In this document: piece by piece, positions 1 to 5,240 of the stretch
Position numbering within the stretch: position 1 is the stretch's first letter
How the letters are laid out: each line of letters begins with the position of its first letter
Source: a bacterium
GTDB lineage: Bacteria; Actinomycetota; Acidimicrobiia; Acidimicrobiales; CATQHL01
Assembly (NCBI GenBank): GCA_026713745.1
Contig: JAPONU010000423.1
Location: forward strand, 1-5,726
Length of the DNA: 5,726 nucleotides
Reading direction: 5' to 3'
Translations under genes and position numbers: made by a program
The notes under the pieces: generated by a model
Told to the model about the DNA's origin: nothing
What the model saw: the letters and a program-made list of their open reading frames with translations, nothing else
Databases searched by the model: none

Positions 1-30
1 GATCAGCGGCGGTCGGCCGCTTCGGCGGGG

Positions 31-50
31 CCGGTGCGAGCGCTGGTTTT
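31..50 (+). terminator. Possible intrinsic terminator of a plus-strand gene lying before the window
   Basis: Positions 31-36 can pair with 41-46 (six pairs, two of them G-U) around a 4-nt loop, and TTTT follows at 47-50. Just upstream, CCGC (17-20) and GCGG (25-28) enclose a TTCG tetraloop. On the plus strand this looks like a rho-independent terminator for a gene ending before base 1, which would converge on glpX. The stem is short and the U-tract brief. No plus-strand gene end is visible in 1-91. Confidence 0.3.
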
Positions 51-91
51 GTCCGACGGGCCGGAGCAGGGTGGGCGAGGCCCGGGCCGGC

Positions 92-1063
92 TCAGGCGTA
101 GGAGTCGCTGCCGGTGGGGCGGTGGCGGGTGTTGATGAGGCGCACCGTGCCCGAGCGTGAGCGCATGACCAGCGACTGCGTGGAGATGCCCCAGGAGTGG
201 AAGTCGACGCCCCGCAGCAGGTCGCCGTTGGTAACACCGGTGGCGGCGAAGAAGCAATTGTCGCCGGCGACCAGGTCGTCGATGCCCAGGACGGCGTCGA
301 GGTCGTAGCCGTCGGCTACGGCGGCCGCGCGCTCGGCGTCGTCGCGGGGCCAGAGCTTCCCCTGCATGTCGCCGCCCATGCACTTGAGGGCGGCCGCCGA
401 GATGACGCCCTCAGGCGTGCCGCCGATGCCGAAGAGGATGTCGGCGCCCGATTCGGGCCAGGCGGTGCTGATGGCGCCGGCCACGTCGCCGTCGGGGATC
501 AGGCGGATGCGGGCTCCCGCCTCGCGGACCTCGGCGATGAGGTCGTCGTGGCGCGGCCGGTCGAGGATCACGGCGCTCAGATCGGACACCTTCTCGCCCT
601 TGGCGTCGGCCACCCGGTTCAGGTTCTCCGTGGGGGAGGCTTCGATGTCGATCGTGCCCGCAGCGCTGGGGCCGACGGCGATCTTGTTCATGTACACGCA
701 CGCCCCGGGGTCGTACATGGAGCCGCGGTTCGACACGGCGATCACCGCCAGGGCATTCCCGCGCCCGAGCGAGACGAGCGTCGTGCCGTCGATGGGATCC
801 ACGGCCACGTCGCACAGCGGCGGCGTTCCGTCGCCCACCTGCTCGCCGTTGTAGAGCATTGGGGCCTCGTCCTTCTCGCCCTCGCCGATCACGACGATGC
901 CGTCCATGTGCACGTCGCTCAGCGCGGCGCGCATGCCGTCCACGGCCGCCCCGTCCGCCCCGTTCTTGTCCGCCCGCCCCATCCAGCGAGCAGCTCCAAT
1001 GGCTGCCGCTTCGGTGACCCGCACGAGTTCGAGCGCCAGGTTCCGGCCCGGCTGGAAGTCCAC
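92..1063 (-). CDS. glpX: Class II fructose-1,6-bisphosphatase (GlpX)
   Basis: This cytoplasmic enzyme hydrolyses fructose 1,6-bisphosphate to fructose 6-phosphate and phosphate in gluconeogenesis. The 323-residue product has normal length for GlpX and appears complete. Visible family motifs are D32-K33 in GRADKNGADGAA, GEGEKDEAPML at 60-70, the metal-binding DPIDGTT at 89-95, the phosphate/sugar region DRPRHD near 168-173, IPDGD at 189-193, and GGTPEGV at 214-220 with the conserved Glu218. These are the Li+-sensitive phosphatase-fold metal and substrate residues known for the family. The start is a GTG at 1063. There is no Shine-Dalgarno, but TAAGGT sits exactly 6 nt upstream, which fits a leaderless transcript. 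It is transcribed away from the 70-bp repeats. Actinobacteria commonly rely on GlpX as their main FBPase; whether that holds here cannot be seen. Confidence 0.97.
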   Translation of the reverse strand: MDFQPGRNLALELVRVTEAAAIGAARWMGRADKNGADGAAVDGMRAALSDVHMDGIVVIGEGEKDEAPMLYNGEQVGDGTPPLCDVAVDPIDGTTLVSLGRGNALAVIAVSNRGSMYDPGACVYMNKIAVGPSAAGTIDIEASPTENLNRVADAKGEKVSDLSAVILDRPRHDDLIAEVREAGARIRLIPDGDVAGAISTAWPESGADILFGIGGTPEGVISAAALKCMGGDMQGKLWPRDDAERAAAVADGYDLDAVLGIDDLVAGDNCFFAATGVTNGDLLRGVDFHSWGISTQSLVMRSRSGTVRLINTRHRPTGSDSYA

Positions 1064-1069
1064 GGTCGC

Positions 1070-1075
1070 ACCTTA
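1070..1075 (-). promoter_or_regulatory. -10 element of glpX, leaderless arrangement
   Basis: On the minus strand TAAGGT matches TANNNT. Six bases (1064-1069) then separate it from the GTG start at 1063, so the expected transcription start coincides with the start codon. No convincing -35 hexamer is visible 16-18 bp upstream. This site supports GTG 1063 as the true start. Confidence 0.55.
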
Positions 1076-1167
1076 CCGACCAGCACGGCCCCGCCGGGGA
1101 CGCAGCGAGCCGCAGCGGGGCGGCCAGGGGGTGGTCGGGAGGCCGGGAAGTAGGGAACTCCAGCGAC

Positions 1168-1377
1168 GTGACGCGGTTGGTGGTGCTTGGTGGATGGGAG
1201 TGTGTTGGAGGGCCCGTGTTGGGGAACGGGCGGGGGCGTGACGCGGTTGGTGGTGCTTGGTGGATGGGAGTGTGTTGGAGGGCCCGTGTTGGGGAACGGG
1301 CGGCGGCGTGACGCGGTTGGTGGTGCTTGGTGGATAGGAGCACGTTGGAGAGCGTGTGTTGGGGAACGGGCCCCGGC
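1168..1377 (+). repeat. Three tandem 70-bp direct repeats between divergent genes
   Basis: Units are 1168-1237, 1238-1307 and 1308-1377, exactly head to tail. Units 1 and 2 differ at one base (1234 G versus 1304 C). Unit 3 differs from unit 1 at ten positions. Every unit keeps four TTGG cores at offsets 10, 20, 38 and 52, giving twelve in 210 bp, and all substitutions in unit 3 fall outside them. Units 1 and 2 also hold a perfect 6-bp stem, GCCCGT/ACGGGC with an 8-nt loop (1212-1231 and 1282-1301), which is broken in unit 3. The 70-bp period is not a multiple of three, so the array is not a protein repeat. With flanks, this accounts for the 330-bp gap 1064-1393; I see nothing else in 1076-1167 beyond a faint gggaac remnant at 1153-1158 that might be a decayed earlier unit. 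Confidence 0.93.
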
Positions 1378-1387
1378 GTGTCAGCAT
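1359..1387 (+). promoter_or_regulatory. Candidate promoter of the zinc-ribbon gene, with -35 inside the third repeat
   Basis: TTGGGG (1359-1364) is followed by a 17-bp spacer and CAGCAT (1382-1387), then 6 nt to the ATG at 1394. The spacing is ideal for a housekeeping sigma-factor promoter, and the layout would be leaderless. The hexamers are only partial consensus matches: TTG of the -35, and the A and T of TANNNT. The -35 belongs to the last TTGG core of repeat unit 3, so the array forms the upstream half of the promoter. Confidence 0.4.
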
Positions 1388-1393
1388 GGGGCC

Positions 1394-2236
1394 ATGGTTG
1401 TGTGCAGCAGCGGTGTGGGCGGTTCCGAGCCACAGGTGTGGTGCTTCCAGTGCGGGGCGGGGTACGCGGCTGAAGTTGCGTCCTGCGTGGAGTGCGGTGT
1501 CGCCACAGTGAGCGAACCGCCGGCCAACGTGGCCGACGTGGGCGAGGCCGACGAGGACCAACTGGAGTACGACCTGCACGAGTACTCCTCGCAGTCCCGG
1601 TCGATGATGGAGAGCCTGCTGCTTGGCACCGGACTACCGCACGCCTGGCAGGGTGCGGTGCTGGTTGTGCGGGAGGCCGACGAGGAGCAGGTGGACACCT
1701 TTGTGGGGGCTATCGACCGCGCCGCCGCCCCGGCGCTGGCCGAAGACGAGTTGCGGGTGGCCTACGAGCTCAGTGACTTCGACGACGACTACCTGGGGCG
1801 CCTCACCGGCGCACTCGACGCCGCCGGTATCGCCTACGGATTCGACGAGGACGGTGATCTGGAAGTTGCTGCAGCCGACGAGGCGCGGGTCGACGGCCTG
1901 TTCGACAAGCTCGCGGGTGACGACGGCGAGGGCGATTCCGGCGAGTTCGGGCCGGGGCTGGACGGCGTGGACGCCCACGAGGTGCTCTCCCGGCTGTTCG
2001 TGGCGAGCGACCGGTTGCAGCGCAACCCCCGCGATCGCAAAGGCAACCGCAACCTGGCCCGCGGCAGCGAGGAGATCCGCCAACTCGCCCTGCCCTTCGG
2101 CTTCGAGGCGCGCACATGGCGGGCCGTGCTGAACCAGGTGGAGGCGCTCGTGGTCATCGTGGACAGCGACGCCACGCAGGACGAGATCGCCACCGCCGCA
2201 ACCACCACCCGCGACATCCTGCACAACTTCGTGTAG
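1394..2236 (+). CDS. Zinc-ribbon protein with a duplicated ~55-residue domain, function unknown
   Basis: I do not recognise a named family. The 280-residue product opens with a zinc ribbon: C17-x2-C20-x10-C31-x2-C34. An acidic linker follows, then two copies of one domain at about 57-107 and 122-173. They align as Y59-D-L with Y124-E-L, G80-L-P-H-A-W with G145-I-A-Y-G-F, and D96-E-E-Q-V-D with D162-E-A-R-V-D. The LxxxGIxxxx...DExxVD pattern resembles the small DUF2007-type fold, which is a guess. An acidic spacer (174-190) leads to a helical C-terminus with basic RNPRDRKGNRN near 205-215. No signal peptide or membrane segment is visible, so it is probably cytosolic. ATG 1394 is preferred because upstream in-frame codons run through the 70-bp repeats and the candidate promoter ends at 1387. 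Zinc binding suggests nucleic-acid or protein contact, but no role can be assigned. Confidence 0.82.
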   Translation: MVVCSSGVGGSEPQVWCFQCGAGYAAEVASCVECGVATVSEPPANVADVGEADEDQLEYDLHEYSSQSRSMMESLLLGTGLPHAWQGAVLVVREADEEQVDTFVGAIDRAAAPALAEDELRVAYELSDFDDDYLGRLTGALDAAGIAYGFDEDGDLEVAAADEARVDGLFDKLAGDDGEGDSGEFGPGLDGVDAHEVLSRLFVASDRLQRNPRDRKGNRNLARGSEEIRQLALPFGFEARTWRAVLNQVEALVVIVDSDATQDEIATAATTTRDILHNFV

Positions 2237-2249
2237 AGAACCCTCACCT

Positions 2250-2277
2250 CCCGGACCGCCGGCCGGCCGGGTCCGGG
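2250..2277. terminator. GC-rich inverted repeat between convergent genes, possible bidirectional terminator
   Basis: CCCGGACC (2250-2257) pairs perfectly with GGTCCGGG (2270-2277). The intervening bases are themselves largely palindromic (2259-2270, alternating CCGG). It lies 14 bp past the stop of the zinc-ribbon gene and 51 bp from the end of the convergent oxygenase gene. There is no U-tract on either strand, so it would be a GC-rich stem of the kind often seen at gene ends in high-GC actinobacteria rather than a classical intrinsic terminator. Confidence 0.45.
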
Positions 2278-2303
2278 ACTCCGGCCTTCGCCGGTACGAC
2301 GGG
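2276..2303. repeat. REP-like intergenic palindrome (single copy in this window)
   Basis: A short hairpin, CCGGC (2281-2285) with GCCGG (2290-2294) around CTTC, is flanked by GGACT on the left and TACGACGGG on the right. This layout closely parallels the dispersed intergenic palindromes of other bacteria (GGATTCCCGC-yTTC-GCGGGAATGACG type), whose spurious translation reads xPAFAGxT; here the same frame reads TPAFAGTT. Only one copy is present, so calling it a dispersed element is inference. Confidence 0.4.
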
Positions 2304-2327
2304 TGTGGGTGGGCGGCGTTGGCCCGG

Positions 2328-3215
2328 TCAGTCCAGCAGCGTGTCGGAGCGGACTCTCTGGCGTTCGGCCTGCTCGTGGGTAGGCAGGACCCTGCCGAAG
2401 AGCTGCCTGGTGCGGGCGACGCGACCGATCACGCCCGGCTCACGCGTGTAGGCGAAGATGGCGGCGTGGCGGGGGCAGGAGTCCGCCGCGACCCTCGTCA
2501 CCCGGTGCAGCGAGTGGCGGCCGCGGAAGATCTGCAGATCACCGGGCCGCAGGTGCAGGGAGTGCACGCGGCTCCCGTCGCCGTCCAGCACGGACCCGAT
2601 CGCCTCGAACGCCTCGTCGTCGGCCGAGCGGATGTCCGGCGCGTACTCAAAGACGCCGCCGCCGGTTGCGGGCTGCACCAACACCGTCACGGCGAAGTCG
2701 TTGGTGTCGAAGTGCCAGGTGAATTGCTGGCCGGGGTCGCAGATGTTGGCGGTGAGCCCGGCCAGGGGATCGTCGTAGCAGTGCAACTCGTCGATCTCCA
2801 GGCAGTCGGCCAGCAGGCGGGCCACCTCCGGGGCGCGGAACAGCGTGTCGGTGGCGCAGCCGGGATCCCAGGCGTCGCCGGGAATGAAGCCGCTGGTGCG
2901 CTCCAGGAAGGTGTTGACAACGTGATCGTCCGGGTAGGCGGGGTCGACGGTGGTGTGGAAATACGGGTTGATGATCTGGGTGGAGTAGTGGGTGGCGTGC
3001 TTGCGCCCGAGCACCTCGTCGTTCAGAACCCGCACCGCCTCGGGCCGCACGAATCCTCCGAGCACGGCGCAACCCAGGCTGCGCAGTCCCCGGCGTGCGG
3101 CGTCGACGGTGGCCACGTACCTCGGGGAGGACGGCTCAGCGATCGGGTAGCGTTCCAGATCTACCAGATCGGCCAACTCGAACGTGTGAGCAGCCGAATC
3201 GGTGGCAAGCGTCAT
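2328..3215 (-). CDS. 2-oxoglutarate/Fe(II)-dependent oxygenase, HalD/BesD/ArpA-like, probable hydroxylase
   Basis: Enzymes of this fold couple decarboxylation of 2-oxoglutarate to oxidation of a substrate at a non-haem iron. The 295-residue product carries the facial triad H168-F-D170 and H237 (in HSLHRV), with R249 twelve residues later as the likely 2-oxoglutarate carboxylate ligand. The WHFDTNDFAVTVLVQ and GGGVFEYAPDIR segments (167-196) and LRPGDLQIFRGRHSLHRVT (222-240) are characteristic of the group that includes the amino-acid halogenases HalD and BesD. Halogenases replace the triad Asp with Gly or Ala to make room for chloride; here Asp170 is kept, so hydroxylation is expected. The substrate is not evident; a free amino acid or similar small molecule would fit the relatives. 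ATG 3215 has a good Shine-Dalgarno at 3220-3227. It follows the dehydrogenase gene on the same strand after 97 bp, so co-transcription is plausible. Confidence 0.88.
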   Translation of the reverse strand: MTLATDSAAHTFELADLVDLERYPIAEPSSPRYVATVDAARRGLRSLGCAVLGGFVRPEAVRVLNDEVLGRKHATHYSTQIINPYFHTTVDPAYPDDHVVNTFLERTSGFIPGDAWDPGCATDTLFRAPEVARLLADCLEIDELHCYDDPLAGLTANICDPGQQFTWHFDTNDFAVTVLVQPATGGGVFEYAPDIRSADDEAFEAIGSVLDGDGSRVHSLHLRPGDLQIFRGRHSLHRVTRVAADSCPRHAAIFAYTREPGVIGRVARTRQLFGRVLPTHEQAERQRVRSDTLLD

Positions 3216-3219
3216 TGGG

Positions 3220-3227
3220 CTCCTCTC
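3220..3227 (-). promoter_or_regulatory. Shine-Dalgarno of the oxygenase gene, beside a small hairpin
   Basis: On the minus strand GAGAGGAG ends 4 nt before the ATG at 3215. It is the clearest ribosome-binding site in the window and fixes this start. Just upstream, CTCGG (complement of 3233-3237) pairs with CCGAG (complement of 3225-3229) around an AAA loop, so the first three bases of the site are inside the stem. Confidence 0.65.
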
Positions 3228-3314
3228 GGTTTCCGAGGTCAGCGGGCCACGCGGGCCTCGGAGGCGGGGCGGATCGGTTCTCGCATCGGGCGGGTTCCTC
3301 GATCCCGTGTTTCC

Positions 3315-4307
3315 TCAGGCCTGCCAGGGAGGTACCCAGTCGCCGTCGAGGCGCATCGAGAGCGCGGCATCCTCCGCGATCCGCCGGGCGACGCACAGCT
3401 CCCCGGCGGCTCCCCCGTAGCGCGCTGCGGCACGCTCGAAGGCCGAGCGGGCGGCGGCGGTCATGGGCAGGTCGGCCCCCACGTTCGCCTCCAGGTCGGC
3501 CAGCAGCCCCAGGTCCTTCAGGCACAGGTCCAGGGGGAACGAAGGGTCCCAGTGGCCGGCGAAGATGCTGGGGGCGTCGTGGCGGGCGACGAAGCTGTCG
3601 CCCCCGCTGGCGAGGATCCCCCGCCACAGCGTGTCGAGTTCCACGCCGTTGGCCAGCCCCACGGCGAAGCTCTCGCCGAGCGCGGCCGCGTTCACGAACC
3701 AAAGCTGGTTGGTGACCAGCTTGACGACGCTGCCGGCACCGAGCGGCCCGCACTCCAGGATCGTGCCCACGTGCGACAGCACCGGTCGTACCCGCTCGAC
3801 GGCCTCGTCGTCACCGCCGGCGAACAGCGTGAGCGTCCCCCGGCGCGCCCCGTCCACGGCGCCGGTAACAGGGCAGTCCACGACCGCGACGCCGGCGGGG
3901 GCCGCCGCGGCCAACTCACGCACCAACTCGGGGCTGCCGGTCGTGAAATCCACCCAGACCGACCCGGGCCGCAGCGCCTCCAGCGCACCGTCGGGGCCCG
4001 CCATGACCGCCGCCACGTGCCGGGGCGCCGGCAGGGACGTGAGCAGGATGTCGCATTCAACCGCGCTGTGGCGGGCGGAACCCGCAGCCTCGGCTCCCCG
4101 GCTCACGACCTCCTCGATGGCGGCGGGGTCGATGTCGTGGGCGACCACCCGGTGGCCGGCGTCCAGCAGCCGCAGGCACATAGGTCGGCCCATCGTGCCC
4201 AGCCCGACGAATCCGACGGTGAGCGAGTCGGTGCCACCCTTCCGGCTGGGTCTCTGGTCGTCCTGACGGCGAGGTTCGTCCCGGTCGGGCGAGGACACGG
4301 CGGACAC
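3315..4307 (-). CDS. NAD(P)-dependent oxidoreductase, 3-hydroxyisobutyrate dehydrogenase (beta-HAD) family
   Basis: Family members oxidise beta-hydroxy acids, or reduce the matching semialdehydes, with NAD(P) in the cytosol. From GTG 4307 the product has 330 residues. The Rossmann motif GFVGLGTMGRP is at 32-42, and DFTTGSP at about 120-126 follows the first domain's strands. The substrate-binding segment DCPVTGAVDGARRGTL (144-159) departs from the usual DAPVSGG by Ala to Cys, Ser to Thr and Gly to Ala. The catalytic Lys196 and Asn200 lie in GSVVKLVTNQL, and the C-terminal KDLGLL has Lys264. Relatives are usually about 290-300 residues; the excess is an N-terminal tail of about 30 polar residues rich in Arg and Asp. 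The start is chosen because TACCGT sits exactly 6 nt before GTG 4307; ATG 4361 and GTG 4298 remain possible. It is the promoter-proximal gene before the oxygenase. Its exact substrate is unknown. Confidence 0.88.
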   Translation of the reverse strand: MSAVSSPDRDEPRRQDDQRPSRKGGTDSLTVGFVGLGTMGRPMCLRLLDAGHRVVAHDIDPAAIEEVVSRGAEAAGSARHSAVECDILLTSLPAPRHVAAVMAGPDGALEALRPGSVWVDFTTGSPELVRELAAAAPAGVAVVDCPVTGAVDGARRGTLTLFAGGDDEAVERVRPVLSHVGTILECGPLGAGSVVKLVTNQLWFVNAAALGESFAVGLANGVELDTLWRGILASGGDSFVARHDAPSIFAGHWDPSFPLDLCLKDLGLLADLEANVGADLPMTAAARSAFERAAARYGGAAGELCVARRIAEDAALSMRLDGDWVPPWQA

Positions 4308-4313
4308 GAGGAG

Positions 4314-4319
4314 ACGGTA
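4314..4319 (-). promoter_or_regulatory. -10 element of the dehydrogenase gene, leaderless arrangement
   Basis: TACCGT on the minus strand matches TANNNT and is separated by 6 nt (4308-4313) from GTG 4307. No Shine-Dalgarno precedes any of the candidate starts (4361, 4307, 4298), so a leaderless transcript is the simplest reading. No -35 hexamer stands out. The oxygenase gene would share this promoter if the two are co-transcribed. Confidence 0.5.
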
Positions 4320-4411
4320 ACGCAGCCCCGTGTGACGACGTGCGCGGTCGCGCCGCGCCATTGAGGCGGCGACGACGGCCGATCCGGGGTGAGGACGCTT
4401 CCGGGGCCGGT

Positions 4412-4417
4412 TAGGTT
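4412..4417 (+). promoter_or_regulatory. -10 element of the J-domain gene, leaderless arrangement
   Basis: TAGGTT matches TANNNT, and 6 nt separate it from GTG 4424. It diverges from the dehydrogenase promoter; the two -10 elements are 92 bp apart in a 116-bp intergenic region, so one regulator bound between them could affect both genes. No -35 match is clear. A weak GAGG lies only 3 nt before the GTG, too close for a normal ribosome-binding site. Confidence 0.55.
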
Positions 4418-4423
4418 GAGGCG

Positions 4424-5116
4424 GTGATCCTGGCCGAGTTGGAGACGTTCCACTCGCGGGCGGTGGTGCCCACCCGTCGTGTGGCCGTCGGCGACAGCAA
4501 GTTGCCGCTGGATCCGCCGCTGCGCCCGGGCGCCGTGCTTCTCGCAGGGGTGGTGGGCCGCCACATCGAGGAGCTCGACGAGGATTCCCGGGACGACCTG
4601 CCGCTGCTGATCGGCCAGATCGCCCGCGGTGAGCGCATCCGCCAGCCCCGGCTGCGCCATCGGCTGCAGGAGGATCGGATCGGGCTGACCCGCAGCCGCC
4701 ACCGTCTCGTGCGCCTGGGAGACGGCCGTCCGGCGTTCGAGTTCAGCGACCGGGGCGGCTCGGCGGCGCAGTACGTGCTGGGCGCCGTTTACGCAGCCGG
4801 GCAACTGCCGGAGTCCAAGCGCTACGAGGTGCTGGCCGCGGTGCGGCGAGCTCTCAGCTGGCCCGGCGGCACCGACGGCGAGTTGCTGCGGTTCCTGGAC
4901 GGCTACCGGGTGTTGCCGCCACCGGTTCCGGAATCCCGCATCTGGGCGCTGGGGATCCTGGAATTGGAGTCGCTCGACGGGCTGGTCGCGACCGACGTGC
5001 AGAAGCAATTCCGGAGCCTGGTGGCCACAGCGCATCCCGACACCGGCGGCGCCGACGGCGAGGCCGGCGCACGGATCAGCGATCTGGTGGAGGCGCGGCG
5101 CATCCTGCTGTCGTGA
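4424..5116 (+). CDS. Protein with a C-terminal J domain and an unrecognised N-terminal region
   Basis: The 230-residue product ends in a DnaJ-type J domain at about 171-229. IWALGILELESLDG gives the first helix and loop, VQKQFRSLVATAHPDTGG gives helix II and the signature H204-P205-D206, and the final helix ISDLVEARRILL runs to the end. The HPD tripeptide is what J proteins use to stimulate DnaK ATP hydrolysis, so a DnaK (Hsp70) partner is expected. Residues 1-165 match nothing I know; they are soluble, rich in Arg and Leu, and include a basic helical stretch (70-97, RIRQPRLRHRL and RSRHRLVRL). There is no Gly/Phe linker, zinc-binding DnaJ centre or membrane segment, so it is not a general DnaJ but a specialised J protein whose N-terminus probably selects the client. 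The start is GTG with a leaderless-type promoter. Confidence 0.83.
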   Translation: MILAELETFHSRAVVPTRRVAVGDSKLPLDPPLRPGAVLLAGVVGRHIEELDEDSRDDLPLLIGQIARGERIRQPRLRHRLQEDRIGLTRSRHRLVRLGDGRPAFEFSDRGGSAAQYVLGAVYAAGQLPESKRYEVLAAVRRALSWPGGTDGELLRFLDGYRVLPPPVPESRIWALGILELESLDGLVATDVQKQFRSLVATAHPDTGGADGEAGARISDLVEARRILLS

Positions 5117-5240
5117 CGGAATCGTGGGCTGGGATGGCTTGGCGCCACTCGAGGGCCGACCACGGGCGCAGCGCACCCTGCCGGCTTGACGTGGCCACCG
5201 GACGTCGGCGAGAGGTGACACCGAGCCGGTCGGGCCGGTT

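Noticed and set aside
197..1153. Long plus-strand open frame (318 codons) opposite glpX
   Set aside because: It is antisense to a clear GlpX. The Val/Gly/His/Ala-rich product has no domain, and long antisense frames are expected in high-GC coding DNA.
1168..1377. CRISPR array
   Set aside because: The units are contiguous 70-bp repeats with no unique spacers and no cas genes nearby.
1187..1393. Upstream extension of the zinc-ribbon protein to ATG 1187
   Set aside because: The extra 69 residues would be encoded by the noncoding-type tandem repeats, and a plausible promoter ends just before ATG 1394.
411..1433. Minus-strand open frames through the repeats reading PNTGPPTHSHPPSTTNRVT-like units
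   Set aside because: The 70-bp period shifts frame at each unit, so the peptide repeat is not maintained in one frame, and the frames overlap glpX or the zinc-ribbon gene out of phase.
2328..3215. Radical halogenase
   Set aside because: The triad is HFD. Halogenases of this group have Gly or Ala in place of the Asp.
4308..4361. ATG 4361 as the dehydrogenase start
   Set aside because: It has no Shine-Dalgarno or TANNNT element and adds a basic, unstructured stretch. GTG 4307 has TACCGT at the exact leaderless spacing. It is not fully excluded.
2319..4364. 681-codon plus-strand open frame
   Set aside because: It spans the oxygenase, the dehydrogenase and the gap between them in antisense. 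The product is low-complexity and both minus-strand proteins have full catalytic motifs.
5186..5214. TTGACG (5186-5191) as the -35 of a promoter for the alpha/beta hydrolase
   Set aside because: The -35 match is good, but the bases 17-18 bp downstream (CGAGAG or GAGAGG) bear no resemblance to a -10 element.
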